DNA of 64,000 nt, taken from contig JAHCAI010000003.1 of assembly GCA_019634975.1 (NCBI GenBank), positions 1 to 64,000 on the forward strand, read 5' to 3'. This document shows, in pieces, positions 1 through 9,116 of this stretch. The notes under the pieces are model-generated. The model saw only the letters and a program-made list of their open reading frames with translations, was not told the DNA's origin and ran no database searches. Position 1 is the stretch's first letter, and each line of letters starts with the position of its first letter. The stretch is from Burkholderiales bacterium. Its GTDB lineage: Bacteria > Pseudomonadota > Gammaproteobacteria > Burkholderiales > SG8-41. A program made the position numbers and the translations under genes.

Positions 1-483
1 TCTGATCCGGATCTCGAGGCCGAGATGCTGCGGCGGATGATGGTGCGCTTCGGCACCGACAACGAACGCGCGAAAACCCAGCTCGCCAGCGCCAAGGTCG
101 AGCCGCAGGCGAGGCTGAGCCGCGGTGTCGAGGGCGGTCTGCTCGAACTCAACGACCAGTTTGACCGGGCCTGGCGCCGAGTCGGCCTCGCGCTCGACCG
201 CATCGGCTTCACGGTCGAGGACCGCGATCGTTCGAAGGGGCTTTATTTCGTCCGCTACATCGACCCCAACGCCGACGTCAAGACCACCGAGGAGAAAGGC
301 TGGCTGTCGCGGCTGAAATTCTGGGGCAGCAGCACCAGGGTGCCGAGCAAGGAGCAGTACCGCATCCTGGTCCAGGGCGACGGCAAGGGCGCCGAAGTCC
401 GCGTGCTCGACAAGGATGGCGCGCGCGAGCGTTCGGAGACGGCCAACCGCATCCTGACCCTGCTCTTCGACCAGCTGAAGTGA
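1..483 (+). CDS. bamC: Outer membrane assembly factor BamC, C-terminal part
   Basis: The reading frame is open from base 1, so the gene starts upstream of the window. The 160 residues present look like the tandem helix-grip domains of BamC (NlpB), the lipoprotein of the BAM complex that inserts beta-barrel proteins in the outer membrane. Visible features are a segment on a divergently folding domain (FDRAWRRVGLALDRIGF) followed by a 'GLYFVRYIDP' strand and a C-terminal 'LLFDQLK'. The signal peptide and lipobox lie outside the window. An MBL-fold gene follows 67 bases later on the same strand, an order common in betaproteobacteria after dapA-bamC. Identification rests on motif resemblance only. 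Confidence 0.85.
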   Translation, partial: SDPDLEAEMLRRMMVRFGTDNERAKTQLASAKVEPQARLSRGVEGGLLELNDQFDRAWRRVGLALDRIGFTVEDRDRSKGLYFVRYIDPNADVKTTEEKGWLSRLKFWGSSTRVPSKEQYRILVQGDGKGAEVRVLDKDGARERSETANRILTLLFDQLK

Positions 484-550
484 CGGGCGCGCAGCCGCTT
501 CATGGTCCGGGCCCGTCGCGGCCCGGGTTCACCTTCCGCTTCCTCATTCC

Positions 551-1318
551 ATGCGTTTTGCCTCGTTAGGCAGCGGCAGCGAAGGCAATGCGCTGGTGGT
601 CGAGGCCGGTAACTCCCGGATCCTCCTCGACTGCGGCTTCAGTGCCGCCGAAACCGTGCGCCGCCTCGGCCGGCTGGGCCTTGAGCCCGAAGCGATAAAC
701 GCGGTGCTGGTGACCCATGAGCATGACGACCATGTCGGCGGCGCGGACCGTTTTGCGCGCCGCTTCGGCATCCCGGTATACCTGTCCCACGGCACGCGCG
801 AGGCCGCCGCGGGCGGCGACGGGGTCTTTTCCGGCGCGATGATCATCGACAGCCATACGCCCTTCGCCGTGGGTGACCTCGAGGTGTTTCCCTACCCGGT
901 GCCCCATGATGCGCGGGAGCCGACCCAGTTCGTGTTCGGTGACGGCGCGCACCGGCTGGGTGTGCTGACCGATGCCGGGTCGTCGACGCCGCATATCGAG
1001 CAGATGCTGTCCGGGCTCGATGCGCTGGTGATCGAGTGCAACCATGATCGCGACCTGCTGCTGGGTGGCAACTATCCCGAACGCCTCAAGCAGCGCATTG
1101 CCGGGCGTTACGGCCACCTCGACAATGGCCAGGCCGCCGGCATTGTCGCGAACATCGACACGCAATCACTGCAGCATGTCGTGGCGGCGCATCTGTCGCA
1201 GCGGAACAACCGCCCTGAGCTGGCCTGTGCAGCGCTGGCCGGTGCCCTTGGCTGCACTGAAGGGTGGATCGGCGTCGCGACCCAGGCCGAGGGTTTTGGC
1301 TGGCGCATGATCGCCTGA
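551..1318 (+). CDS. MBL-fold metallo-hydrolase (YycJ/VicX-like)
   Basis: A 255-residue metallo-beta-lactamase-fold hydrolase. The N-terminus has the strand 'FASLGSGSEGNALVVEA' and the metal-binding motif THEHDDH near residues 55-61. Further ligands are expected in 'PHDAREPT', 'LTDAG' and the later 'ECNHD'. The family resembles the YycJ/VicX group of probable nucleic-acid or phosphodiester hydrolases; the substrate cannot be read from the sequence. It is cytoplasmic, with no signal peptide. It follows bamC in the same direction and is closed by a strong hairpin at about 1341-1367, so the two genes may be cotranscribed. Confidence 0.85.
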   Translation: MRFASLGSGSEGNALVVEAGNSRILLDCGFSAAETVRRLGRLGLEPEAINAVLVTHEHDDHVGGADRFARRFGIPVYLSHGTREAAAGGDGVFSGAMIIDSHTPFAVGDLEVFPYPVPHDAREPTQFVFGDGAHRLGVLTDAGSSTPHIEQMLSGLDALVIECNHDRDLLLGGNYPERLKQRIAGRYGHLDNGQAAGIVANIDTQSLQHVVAAHLSQRNNRPELACAALAGALGCTEGWIGVATQAEGFGWRMIA

Positions 1319-1337
1319 TTGCGGCACCCGCCAAAAG

Positions 1338-1368
1338 CAAAAAGCCGGCCCGAAGGCCGGCTTTTTGT
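1338..1368. terminator. Bidirectional intrinsic terminator
   Basis: A GC-rich stem (AAAGCCGGCC paired with GGCCGGCTTT) around a short CGAA-type loop, with A-tract before and T-tract after. It lies between the convergent MBL-hydrolase gene and the minus-strand lipoprotein gene, and can stop transcription from both sides. Confidence 0.85.
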
Positions 1369-1384
1369 TGCTGCAGACGCGTGA

Positions 1385-1687
1385 TTACTTCTTGACGGCG
1401 TCTTTGGCTGCGTCTTTCGCGGCGTCGGCGGCGCCTTTGACGGCGTCCTTGGCAGCGTCGACAGCGGCGGCCGGGGCAGCGGCCGGAGCGGCAGCATCGG
1501 CCTTCGGCGCGTCGGCGGCCGGAGCGGCTGCGTCGGCTTTCGGGGCCTCAGGTGCGGGCGCCGGGGCCGGAGCAGGTGCCGGGGCGGGAGCGGGAGCGGG
1601 GGCCGGAGCAGGCGCCGGGGCGGGTTTTTCACCGCAGGCGGTCAGGCCAACAGCAAACAGGGCGGCAACGAGGAGGGAGCGGTTCAT
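1385..1687 (-). CDS. Small Pro-Ala-rich lipoprotein
   Basis: A 100-residue exported lipoprotein of unknown function. The signal peptide MNRSLLVAALFAVGLTAC ends in a lipobox (LTAC). After 'GEKP' comes a run of about a dozen Ala-Pro repeats, then Lys-Ala-Asp/Ala-rich segments and a C-terminal amphipathic stretch with repeated 'DAAKDAVK' units, the sort of sequence that forms a helix or binds the cell wall. The start at 1687 is preferred over one 54 bases upstream because a GAAGGA ribosome site precedes it and it gives a proper signal peptide. The Ala-Pro run could act as a spacer across the periplasm; that is inference. Confidence 0.7.
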   Translation of the reverse strand: MNRSLLVAALFAVGLTACGEKPAPAPAPAPAPAPAPAPAPAPAPAPEAPKADAAAPAADAPKADAAAPAAAPAAAVDAAKDAVKGAADAAKDAAKDAVKK

Positions 1688-1840
1688 GATTATGACTATC
1701 CTTCGAAGGGTGATGAGTTTGTTTGTCCAATTGGTTGGCATGTCCCCCGAAAAATCCGCAACGCGGATAGTGCGAGGGTCACGGCCGGCGCGGATTCTAT
1801 CAGTGTTTGCGCAGGAAAGAGAGGGGGGCTGGACCCCGGG

Positions 1841-2341
1841 TCACAGTCCCGTGACGTTGGCGGCCAGTGGCGGTCCGGAGGCGTCCTGGATTTCGCCAAA
1901 CCGCTCGATCAACTGCTGGGCGCCGGCCGCATCGTGGATGCCCTGGGCGGCGCGCATGTGGTCATGGTGGAAGCGGTGGACGTAGTGGCTGCCATCGAAG
2001 ATCACGAAGGGATCGCTGGCATGTTTCGCGCTGCGCAGGGTTTCGCGGATCACGCAGGCATGGGAGAACTGCTGGGCGAGACCGAGCAGCCGCGGGAAGC
2101 CGGTCGCCAGCGTTCGCGTCTCGTGAAGCAGGATCAGCAGCCGGTTCGAGCGATGCGCGAGCAGGAACTGGCGCAGCAGTTCGATGCGCGTGCTGCCGTT
2201 CCAGGCCGGGCTCAGTGTCTTGTCGAAGTTGCGGATGATGCGCTGGGTCAGCGGGATCATGCGGTCGACAATCTCTTCGTACTCGCGGAAGCTCTCGAAA
2301 CGCCGGTATTCGGCATTCGGCGGATTGCCCGTCGGTTTCAT
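1841..2341 (-). CDS. DUF7931-like conserved protein
   Basis: A 166-residue protein without signal peptide or membrane segment. It is rich in His and Arg and contains 'RSNRLLILLHETRTLATGFPRLLGLAQQ' (given here as scattered key parts: RSNR, HETR, CPRLLG-like core) and 'VFDGSHYVHRFHHDH'-type residues near the end. It resembles small betaproteobacterial proteins of the DUF7931 group, often found next to roxA-like genes. Its start codon overlaps the stop of the upstream roxA gene by one base (TGATG), so the two are translationally coupled. Function is unknown. Confidence 0.6.
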   Translation of the reverse strand: MKPTGNPPNAEYRRFESFREYEEIVDRMIPLTQRIIRNFDKTLSPAWNGSTRIELLRQFLLAHRSNRLLILLHETRTLATGFPRLLGLAQQFSHACVIRETLRSAKHASDPFVIFDGSHYVHRFHHDHMRAAQGIHDAAGAQQLIERFGEIQDASGPPLAANVTGL

Positions 2342-3462
2342 CAGCGTGCTCCGGGTATGAGGTATCCCGCGCGATACCAGGCATACAGCGCACCGGCTGC
2401 CCGTGCCGGCAGCGTCCCGGCGGGCAGGAAACGCCGGTCGGCCAACCGTCGGATGCGCGCTCCGGCACCGGCGCCCACGACACAGCGTTCGCCGTTGATG
2501 TAGAACGCCTTGTCGTCATAGAGCAGCAGGGTCTGCGGCGCGAGCCGCAGGCCGCCGGCGGCAACGCTTTTCGCGAATGCGGCTGCGGTCAGCGCGCGCT
2601 GGGGCGCTGCGAACACCACATGGGGTTTGGGCGTGCTGAGGTCCTCGCCGATGAACTGCAGCAGGTCGTCCCGCGTCCAGCGCACACCGTCGAGCAGCCG
2701 CAGCAGGCGACCCGTCATGTTGCGGTCGATGTGTCCGGGAGTCCGCGTCGGTTTTAGTCCGGGGTCGGCATACATGCCGGGCACTTCGAGGCGGTCCTGC
2801 AGGAAGTCGAGGAAACGGCTGCACAGGTCCTGCGCCGAGGGCGCGCGGAAACCCACCGAATAGGTGATGCAGTCATCGAGTGCCACGCCGTCGTGGGCGT
2901 AACGCGGCGGCAGGTAGAGCATGTCGCCGGCGGACAAGGTCCATTCGCGGCCGGGGCGGAAGTGGCGCAGAATTTTCAGCGGCGCGTCATCGACCAGCGC
3001 GAGGTCGCGCTGGCGGCTGACCTGCCAGCGCCGCCGTCCTTCGCCCTGCAGCAGGAACACGTCGTAACTGTCGAAATGCGGGCCGACGCCGCCGCCGGGC
3101 GGCGCATAGCTCACCATCAGGTCATCGAGCCGCGCATGGGGTATGAAGGCGAAGCGGTCGAGCAGCGCCTGCGCCTGCGGCAGCAGGTGGTTCACGCCCT
3201 GCACCAGCAGCGTCCAGTTGCGGGCCGGCAGCGCGCTGAAGTCGCGCCGGGAAAACGGGCCGTGGCGCACCTGCCAGCGGCCGCCCCTGCGGATCACCAG
3301 CCGTGATTCGGCCTGAGTCTCCTGCGCAAGTTCGATCAGGTCGCGGCGGCCGGTCAGTGCTGCAAACTGCGGCAGGCTGGCGCGGGCCAGCAGCGGCTTT
3401 TTCTGCCAGTGCCGCTGCAGGAACTGCGCCGGGGTCAAGCCGTTGAGCATCGGGTTGCGCAT
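2341..3462 (-). CDS. roxA: JmjC/cupin ribosomal oxygenase, RoxA (YcfD) type
   Basis: A 373-residue cupin-fold 2-oxoglutarate/Fe(II) oxygenase. The family (YcfD/RoxA) hydroxylates an arginine of ribosomal protein L16. The N-terminal 'LTPAQFLQRHWQKKPLL' is typical of the family. The iron site is visible as HFDSYD (His and Asp ligands) near residue 128 and a later His in 'PPRYAHDG'. The C-terminal third holds a winged-helix region. It is cotranscribed with the downstream DUF7931-like gene by a one-base overlap. The L16 substrate is inferred from the family. Confidence 0.85.
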   Translation of the reverse strand: MRNPMLNGLTPAQFLQRHWQKKPLLARASLPQFAALTGRRDLIELAQETQAESRLVIRRGGRWQVRHGPFSRRDFSALPARNWTLLVQGVNHLLPQAQALLDRFAFIPHARLDDLMVSYAPPGGGVGPHFDSYDVFLLQGEGRRRWQVSRQRDLALVDDAPLKILRHFRPGREWTLSAGDMLYLPPRYAHDGVALDDCITYSVGFRAPSAQDLCSRFLDFLQDRLEVPGMYADPGLKPTRTPGHIDRNMTGRLLRLLDGVRWTRDDLLQFIGEDLSTPKPHVVFAAPQRALTAAAFAKSVAAGGLRLAPQTLLLYDDKAFYINGERCVVGAGAGARIRRLADRRFLPAGTLPARAAGALYAWYRAGYLIPGAR

Positions 3463-3624
3463 GGAGCGGAATTATAGTGGGGGCGCCCTGCGGCGCGCTT
3501 GACCGGGGCGCGCTTTGTTCACAGAATCCGGCATCGGGTGTCCTGTTGGCACCGCTGATCGCGATGGGCGCCGTGCGGCGCGGGCCCGCCGGAATCCCCT
3601 GCCGCTACTGATCAAGGAAATGTG

Positions 3625-4104
3625 ATGCAGATTGCAAAAGACACCGTGGTGACGCTGACCTTCGAACTGCTCGACGCCGACGGCAACATGATCGAGAAGG
3701 CGGATTCCCCGATTGCCTACCTGCACGGCGGCTACCACGGCATTTTTCCGCTGGTCGAGCAGGCGCTCGACGGCAAGCAGGCGGGGCACAGCTGCAAGGT
3801 CAGGCTTGCACCCAACGATGCCTTCGGTGAATACGACGCGAACCTGGTGCAGGTCGAGACGCGCGACAAGTTTCCGCCGGAAGTGAGCGTCGGCATGCAG
3901 TTCGAAGGCCGCGGCGAGCAGTCCGGGCACACGGTGATCTACACCGTCACCGACGTTGCCGACAACAAGGTCGTCGTCGACGGCAATCACCCGCTGGCCG
4001 GCCAGACGCTGAATTTCCACTGCACGGTGACCGGGGTGCGGGCGGCCAGTGGCGAGGAACTGGAGCACGGCCATGTGCATGGCCCGCACGGCCATCATCA
4101 CTGA
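3625..4104 (+). CDS. slyD: FKBP-type peptidyl-prolyl isomerase SlyD
   Basis: A 159-residue cytoplasmic prolyl isomerase and chaperone. MQIAKDTVVTLTFEL is the usual SlyD N-terminus. An FKBP half-domain is followed by the insert-in-flap region and the returning 'HPLAGQTLNFHCTVTGVR' segment. The C-terminus is histidine-rich (HGHVHGPHGHHH), a metal-binding tail that in this family takes part in nickel handling. Start chosen at the ATG because AAGGAA lies five bases upstream; a GTG directly before it is less likely. The gene converges on mutS, and a 30-bp AT-rich repeat lies between the two stops. Confidence 0.92.
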   Translation: MQIAKDTVVTLTFELLDADGNMIEKADSPIAYLHGGYHGIFPLVEQALDGKQAGHSCKVRLAPNDAFGEYDANLVQVETRDKFPPEVSVGMQFEGRGEQSGHTVIYTVTDVADNKVVVDGNHPLAGQTLNFHCTVTGVRAASGEELEHGHVHGPHGHHH

Positions 4105-4157
4105 GGTTTCGGTGCGGCGTCAGGCGTGAGAGGCGAGGAGCCTTGCCTCGGTGGTTT

Positions 4158-4190
4158 ATAAAAATACCAATAAAATCAATTACTTATGAT
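4158..4190. repeat. AT-rich 30-bp dispersed repeat, copy 1
   Basis: One of five copies in the window of an AT-rich unit with consensus beginning RTAAGTWATTGWTTTTATT and continuing with an ATATTTTTAT-like end. Here it reads on the minus strand and includes the mutS stop codon, sitting in the slyD/mutS convergent gap. Confidence 0.7.
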
Positions 4191-6802
4191 TTATCGCTGG
4201 TGCCATCCTGCGCCAGCGCCCGCAGGCGGTAGAGCAGGTCCAGCGCATCGCGCGGTGTCAGTGCATCCGGATCGCAGTCGCGCAGCGCATCCACGGCCGG
4301 GTGCGGCTCCGCGGCGGCCGGTTCCGCTGCGACGGGGCTGCCCGAAAACAGATCCCCTTGCGGCACTTGCGCCGCTGCCGCGGCTTCGAGGTCCGCGAGG
4401 CGCTTGCGCGCGCTGCGGATCACCGCGCCGGGCACACCGGCGAGCTGTGCGACCTGCAATCCGTAGCTGCGGCTGGCCGGACCTTCCTCGACGCTGTGCA
4501 GGAACACGATGTGATCCTTGTGTTCGACCGCGTCGAGGTGGACGTTGGCGACCTGGCGGAATTCCGCGGCAAGCGCGGTCAGCTCGAAATAATGGGTCGC
4601 GAACAGCGTGTAGCAGCCGTTGCGCTCGATCAGGTGGCGCGCGATCGCCCAGGCCAGCGCAAGGCCGTCATAGGTCGAGGTGCCGCGGCCGATCTCGTCC
4701 ATCAGCACCAGGCTCTGCGGCGTCGCGTGATGGAGGATGAAGGCCGCTTCGGTCATCTCCACCATGAAGGTCGAGCGTCCGCCGGCGAGGTCATCGGCGG
4801 CGCCGATGCGGGTGAAGATGCGGTCCAGCGGTCCGAGCCTGGCGCGGGTGGCCGGCACGAAGGAGCCGCAATGGGCGAGCAGCGCGATCAGCGCGGTCTG
4901 GCGCATATAGGTCGACTTGCCGCCCATGTTGGGCCCGGTGATCAGCAGCATGCGTCGCGCCGCCGACAGTCTGGCGTCATTGGCGATGAAGGGATTCACC
5001 TGCGCCTCGACCACGGGATGCCGTCCGCCCGCGATGTCGATCACCGCCTCGTCGGTGAACTCCGGTGCCGTCCAGTCCAGCGCCGCGGCACGTTCGGCGA
5101 AGGCGGCCAGCATGTCGAGCAGGGCGAGGGCGTTCGCCACCTTCTGCAGCGCCGGCACCTGCGGCGCGAGTTTCTGCAGCAGCTGTTCATACAGCAGCTT
5201 TTCGCGGGCCAGCGCGCGCTCCTGCGCCGACAGCGCCTTGTCCTCGAAGGTCTTCAGCTCCGGCGTGATGTAGCGCTCGGCGTTCTTCAGCGTTTGGCGG
5301 CGGCGGTAATCGTCGGGCACCTTGTCCGACTGCGCGCGCGTGACCTCGATGTAGAAGCCGTGCACGCGGTTGTATTCGACCTTCAGTGTCGTGATGCCGG
5401 TGCGCGCGCGTTCGCGGGTTTCCAGTTCCGCAAGGAAGGCGCCGCAGTTGTCCTGGATGCCGCGCAGTTCGTCAAGTTCGGCGTCATAGCCGTCGGCGAT
5501 GACACCGCCTTCGCGGATCACCGAGGCCGGTTCGGACTTGATCGCCGCGGCCAGCAGCGCGGCCAGTTCCGGCTGCGGGGCGAGATCCGCAGCCAGCGCC
5601 TGCAGCTGTTCCGCCGCGGCATCGCGCAGTGCCTGCGCGAGTTCCGGCAGGCGCTGCAGCGATGCGCGCAGCCCCGACAGGTCGCGCGGACGCGCGCTGG
5701 CCAGTGCGATGCGCGCGGCAATGCGTTCGACATCGGCGAAGTGTTTCAGAACGCTGCGCAGCGCGGCATGGCGGTCGCCCTCCAGTAGTCCGGCGACCGC
5801 CCGGTGCATCGCCTGCACCTGCGCGCGGTCGGTCAGCGGATGGTGCAGCGCGTGGCGCAGCCGGCGGCTGCCCATGCCGGTGGCGCAGGTATCGAGCAGC
5901 GACAGCAGCGTGGGTGCCGGCTCGCCGCGGATGGTCTCGCTGATTTCGAGATTGCGCCGCGTCGCGGGATCCATGCGCAGGAAGCTGCCCTCGGTCTCGA
6001 CGTTCAGTGCGCGGATATGGGCAATCGCCGTGCCCTGGGTTGACTTGGCATAGTCGAACAGCGCGCCGGCGGCCGCCACGGCCGCAGCCATGTCCTGCGC
6101 GCCGAAGCCGCCGAGATCCTGGGTGCCGAACTGCGCGCAGAGCGTGCGGCGTGCGCTGTCGGCATCAAAACGCCAGGGTGGGAGGCGGCGCAGCGCGGTA
6201 CCGTCGCCCGCTTCGAGGGCCGCGCCTTCGGCGAGCAGGATTTCCGCGGGGCGCAGGCGTTCGATTTCAGCGGCAAAACTGGCCGGCGCCGTTTCCATGA
6301 CGCAAAAACGCCCGGAAGCCAGCGACAGCCAGGCGAGCCCCAGCGTGTTGCCGGCGCGGTGTGCGGCGAGCAGCAGGTTCTCGCTTTTCTCGTCGAGCAG
6401 CGCCGATTCGGTCAGTGTGCCCGGGGTGACGATGCGCACCACCTTGCGTTCCACCGGCCCCTTCGAGCTTGCGGGGTCTCCGATCTGCTCGCAGATCGCC
6501 ACCGACTCGCCGAGTTTCACCAGTTTCGCCAGGTACTGGTCCACGGCATGGAAGGGCACGCCGGCCATCTTGATCGGTGTTCCCGCGGACTCGCCGCGGG
6601 AGGTCAGCGTGATGTCGAGCAGCCGCGCCGCCTTTTCGGCATCGCCGAAGAACAGCTCGTAGAAATCACCCATGCGGTAGAACACCAGCAGGTCCGGATG
6701 CTCGGACTTGATCCGGAGGTACTGCTGCATCATTGGAGTATGGTTGCTCAAACCGGGGTCTTTCAAGTTGCTGTCTTCCCTGCGAAAACCGCTCGTAACC
6801 AT
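4184..6802 (-). CDS. mutS: DNA mismatch repair protein MutS
   Basis: About 872 residues, the normal length for MutS, the mismatch sensor that recruits MutL. The mismatch-binding [11 protein letters not shown] motif is near the N-terminus, the Walker A motif GPNMGGKST is in the C-terminal ATPase, followed by '[12 protein letters not shown]' and 'FATHYFEL'. The start is uncertain. All codons before [10 protein letters not shown] come from the inserted island: in-frame choices are TTG 6826, ATG 6802, TTG 6766 (behind an AGGGAA site) and TTG 6751. The displaced native start is at 27246. The residues HTPMMQ are preserved, so the protein is probably functional. Confidence 0.95.
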   Translation of the reverse strand: MVTSGFRREDSNLKDPGLSNHTPMMQQYLRIKSEHPDLLVFYRMGDFYELFFGDAEKAARLLDITLTSRGESAGTPIKMAGVPFHAVDQYLAKLVKLGESVAICEQIGDPASSKGPVERKVVRIVTPGTLTESALLDEKSENLLLAAHRAGNTLGLAWLSLASGRFCVMETAPASFAAEIERLRPAEILLAEGAALEAGDGTALRRLPPWRFDADSARRTLCAQFGTQDLGGFGAQDMAAAVAAAGALFDYAKSTQGTAIAHIRALNVETEGSFLRMDPATRRNLEISETIRGEPAPTLLSLLDTCATGMGSRRLRHALHHPLTDRAQVQAMHRAVAGLLEGDRHAALRSVLKHFADVERIAARIALASARPRDLSGLRASLQRLPELAQALRDAAAEQLQALAADLAPQPELAALLAAAIKSEPASVIREGGVIADGYDAELDELRGIQDNCGAFLAELETRERARTGITTLKVEYNRVHGFYIEVTRAQSDKVPDDYRRRQTLKNAERYITPELKTFEDKALSAQERALAREKLLYEQLLQKLAPQVPALQKVANALALLDMLAAFAERAAALDWTAPEFTDEAVIDIAGGRHPVVEAQVNPFIANDARLSAARRMLLITGPNMGGKSTYMRQTALIALLAHCGSFVPATRARLGPLDRIFTRIGAADDLAGGRSTFMVEMTEAAFILHHATPQSLVLMDEIGRGTSTYDGLALAWAIARHLIERNGCYTLFATHYFELTALAAEFRQVANVHLDAVEHKDHIVFLHSVEEGPASRSYGLQVAQLAGVPGAVIRSARKRLADLEAAAAAQVPQGDLFSGSPVAAEPAAAEPHPAVDALRDCDPDALTPRDALDLLYRLRALAQDGTSDKS
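6724..6737. other. attL core repeat
   Basis: TGCTGCATCATTGG, identical to 27209-27222. Host mutS coding sequence lies to the left, island DNA to the right. Just outside the core, island codons CAT ACT replace host CAC ACG but still spell His-Thr, so the MutS residues are kept by synonymous codons. Confidence 0.85.
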
Positions 6803-6887
6803 TTGTACCAATGGCGCTAAATCCAATTTTCTTACTGCACCGCGAGTGCAGACTTGACCATTCTTGCCCAGCCTTGTCAGGCGGTTT

Positions 6888-6908
6888 GGTATAGGTGGCG
6901 GTATAGGT
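6888..6908. repeat. Tandem arm-type repeat near the left end
   Basis: Two copies of GGTATAGGT separated by GGC, immediately upstream of the integrase start. The same arrangement, AGTGTAGGT-type, occurs at 27150-27170 inside the right end and in the same orientation. The layout fits arm-binding sites for the N-terminal domain of the integrase on both sides of the core in the circular form. Confidence 0.6.
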
Positions 6909-6929
6909 TTACGCTCAGTGCGAGATCAA
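6900..6929 (-). promoter_or_regulatory. Candidate island promoter for mutS
   Basis: On the minus strand TTGATC and TATACC stand 18 bases apart, pointing to mutS, about 100 bases upstream of its possible starts. The -10 element overlaps the tandem arm repeat. The match to sigma-70 consensus is only moderate. Confidence 0.3.
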
Positions 6930-6941
6930 AAAAATCGCGAA

Positions 6942-8183
6942 ATGAAAAAACCGCCCCCAATGCTCACCCCTCGCATTATCGCCGACATGCGTGCTGGTGA
7001 CGAGTGCGCCGATCCCGATCACCCGGGATTACGGGTACGCCGCACGAATGCCGCTCGCGTGTTTTTCTACCGCTATCGGGCAAGTGATGGCGCACTGCGT
7101 GAGATCAAGCTCGGCGAGTTTGGTCCCATGACCCTGGCAGAGGCCAGGAAGGCCTTGGGGAGGTTCAAGCTGGAACGTGAAAGGGGCGTCGATCCGCAAC
7201 TGCAGAAACAGCAGGTGCGCACGGAAGCGCGGCGGAAGCGTGAAGCCGAGAAACTCGCGAGCTATACGGTCGAGAGACTGGTCGAGGATTTCATTGCAGA
7301 GAAGCTGAGCAAGCAGAAGAGGGGCGCGGAGGGCGCGCGACTCTTGCGACGCGACCTGCTTCCAAACCTCGGGGACCGCGCTGCCGCCGGAATAACACGA
7401 CGCGAACTGCAGGATGAAGTCATCCGGCCCATGTTGAAGCGCGCTCCGCGCGGGGGCACCTATCTGCTTTCGCGCATACGTTGCGCCTATGCCCACGCCG
7501 CAGAGCAAGGGCGCATTCCCGACGACTTCGTATTTCCGACGCTGGGTATCAAAGGCGCACCCCAGGTGCGCAGGAAGCGCGCTTTCACCGATGCCGAGCT
7601 CGCGACATTCATCCGGTGGCTGCCGCGCAGCCCTTACAGCCGTACCGTGCGCGATGCGTTGGCCCTGGTGTTGTTCACCGGCTGCCGCTCGGGCGAAGTG
7701 GTCGCTGCGCTCTGGCGCGATATCGATCTTGAGCGCGCGGTTTGGACGATCCGCGAGACAAAGAATGGTGAGCCCCATGCTGTAATGCTTCCGGGCCAGG
7801 CTGTTGAGTTATTGAAGGCGCGCAGAGCGTTGCACGACGTCTTCGTTTTTCCCTCGCCAATGGGCGAGCAGCATGTGGGGCAGAAAGCGCTCGGACTCGC
7901 GCAATACGAGGCGCGTAAGGAAACCAAGGATGAACCGCGGGCCGACCCGATTGAGGTAGCGTGGACGGTTCATGATTTGCGCCGCACGGCGGCCACGGGC
8001 TTGGCGAAGCTCGGCTGCCCGCGCGTCGTGCAGGACCGCATCCTCAATCACGTCGATGGTTCGGTAAGCGCCATCTATGATCGGCATCGCTACGACGCCG
8101 AGGCGCGGGTATGGCTGCAGAATTGGGCGGATTATCTTGAGGCGCTGACCGCAAACAAAGTCGTGTCTCTGCGCGCCGCGTGA
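6942..8183 (+). CDS. P4-type tyrosine integrase of the island
   Basis: A 413-residue site-specific recombinase with the DUF4102 arm-binding domain at the N-terminus ('PDHPGLRVRRTNAARVFFYRYR'-like segment, residues about 20-85), a core-binding domain (about 100-190) and the catalytic domain. Catalytic residues visible: Arg249 in TGCRSGEV, Lys in RETKNGEPH, His344 and Arg347 in HDLRRT, His370 in LNHVDG and Tyr379 in SAIYDRHRY. ATG 6942 is preferred over an upstream TTG because the upstream part would translate the arm repeats. It lies beside attL, as expected for the enzyme that inserted the island in mutS. Confidence 0.9.
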   Translation: MKKPPPMLTPRIIADMRAGDECADPDHPGLRVRRTNAARVFFYRYRASDGALREIKLGEFGPMTLAEARKALGRFKLERERGVDPQLQKQQVRTEARRKREAEKLASYTVERLVEDFIAEKLSKQKRGAEGARLLRRDLLPNLGDRAAAGITRRELQDEVIRPMLKRAPRGGTYLLSRIRCAYAHAAEQGRIPDDFVFPTLGIKGAPQVRRKRAFTDAELATFIRWLPRSPYSRTVRDALALVLFTGCRSGEVVAALWRDIDLERAVWTIRETKNGEPHAVMLPGQAVELLKARRALHDVFVFPSPMGEQHVGQKALGLAQYEARKETKDEPRADPIEVAWTVHDLRRTAATGLAKLGCPRVVQDRILNHVDGSVSAIYDRHRYDAEARVWLQNWADYLEALTANKVVSLRAA

Positions 8184-8257
8184 TCTTCGCAATGCAGAAC
8201 CGGAGCGGTACCTGGGTTTTCCCAGAACAGGAACGATGGCCTGGCAGCAACCGCCGG

Positions 8258-8388
8258 TGATTAGATATATTTCAATAATTACAATGAAATGCGAATATTA
8301 ATGATTTATCTAATCAATTCACCTGTATTTGATTAGAAAATGATGTAATATTCACCCTATATGGGAACTTCGAAGTATTATCTAATCA
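8258..8388. promoter_or_regulatory. AbiE operator region, four TGATTAGA-type repeats
   Basis: An AT-rich stretch upstream of and into abiEi holds four copies of one 8-10 base motif in alternating orientation: TGATTAGATA at 8258, TATCTAATCA at 8307, TGATTAGAAA at 8330 and TATCTAATCA at 8379. AbiEi antitoxins autoregulate by binding inverted repeats in their own promoter, and these are the obvious candidates. The last copy lies inside the coding region. Confidence 0.6.
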
Positions 8389-9116
8389 AGCAACTCCAGA
8401 CCAGCCTTCCACGCGGCGCGCCATTCGACGTGGGTGCGCTAGCGTGCTTGGGCGTCTCCGCGAAGCTCGCGGCCCATTACGCCGGGACGGGTTGGCTGGT
8501 CCGGCTGGCGCAGGGCGTGTACGCCTTTCCTGCCGACGAACTGAGCGTGCACGGGACGATCAAGTTCCTTCAGACCCGCGTCGCCGGCCTGCACGTGGCA
8601 GGCAAGAGCGCACTCGCCTTGCAGGGCGTGCGCCACAATCTGGCCACGCACGAGCAGTGGGTGCTCTGGGGCGATGTGCGCTTCGCGCTGCCCGCATGGT
8701 TCACCACGCGCTTTCCCGCGCGTTACGTGTCAGCCCGGTTGTTCGATTGGCCGGATGAGGCGCTGGCCGCAAAGAGCCTGACCACGCCACCGGGCGCGAC
8801 CGAGGGCTTGCGCGTGTCGGTGCCCGAGCGCGCGCTGCTCGAGTTGCTGTATGACGTGGGCACCCATCAGGGCCTGGAAGAAGCGCGCAACCTGTTCGAG
8901 GGCCTGAGCAACCCGCGCATGGAAATGCTTGGCCGCCTGCTTGCCTGTTGCACCAGCGTCAAGACAGTGCGCCTCTTCCTGACCTGGGCGCGCGAGACAA
9001 AAGTGGTGGATGTCGCGGCCTTCCGGCAGCAGTACACGCTGCCGGTTGGCAGCGACAAGCGCTGGATGACCCGCCTGAAAGACGGCACCTTGCTGAGTCT
9101 GAAACCGCATGGATAA
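8361..9116 (+). CDS. abiEi: AbiEi-type antitoxin of a type IV toxin-antitoxin system
   Basis: A 251-residue protein with a winged-helix N-terminus (GALACLGVSAKLAAHYAGTGWLVRL, in parts GVSAKLA and LVRLAQGVYAF) typical of AbiEi and a larger C-terminal domain. It is the antitoxin and autoregulator of AbiE abortive-infection systems, which neutralises AbiEii without stable contact. It overlaps the toxin gene abiEii by eight bases, and four operator-like repeats precede it. Placement at the left end of the island fits a role in phage defence and island maintenance; both are inferred from the family. Confidence 0.85.
   Translation: MGTSKYYLIKQLQTSLPRGAPFDVGALACLGVSAKLAAHYAGTGWLVRLAQGVYAFPADELSVHGTIKFLQTRVAGLHVAGKSALALQGVRHNLATHEQWVLWGDVRFALPAWFTTRFPARYVSARLFDWPDEALAAKSLTTPPGATEGLRVSVPERALLELLYDVGTHQGLEEARNLFEGLSNPRMEMLGRLLACCTSVKTVRLFLTWARETKVVDVAAFRQQYTLPVGSDKRWMTRLKDGTLLSLKPHG

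Noticed and set aside
1365..1985. Plus-strand Gly-Ala-rich protein
   Set aside because: It is the complement of the Ala-Pro lipoprotein gene, which has a lipobox and ribosome site.
6700..6900. tRNA gene as attachment site of the island
   Set aside because: No cloverleaf is found at either end; the direct repeat is mutS coding sequence.
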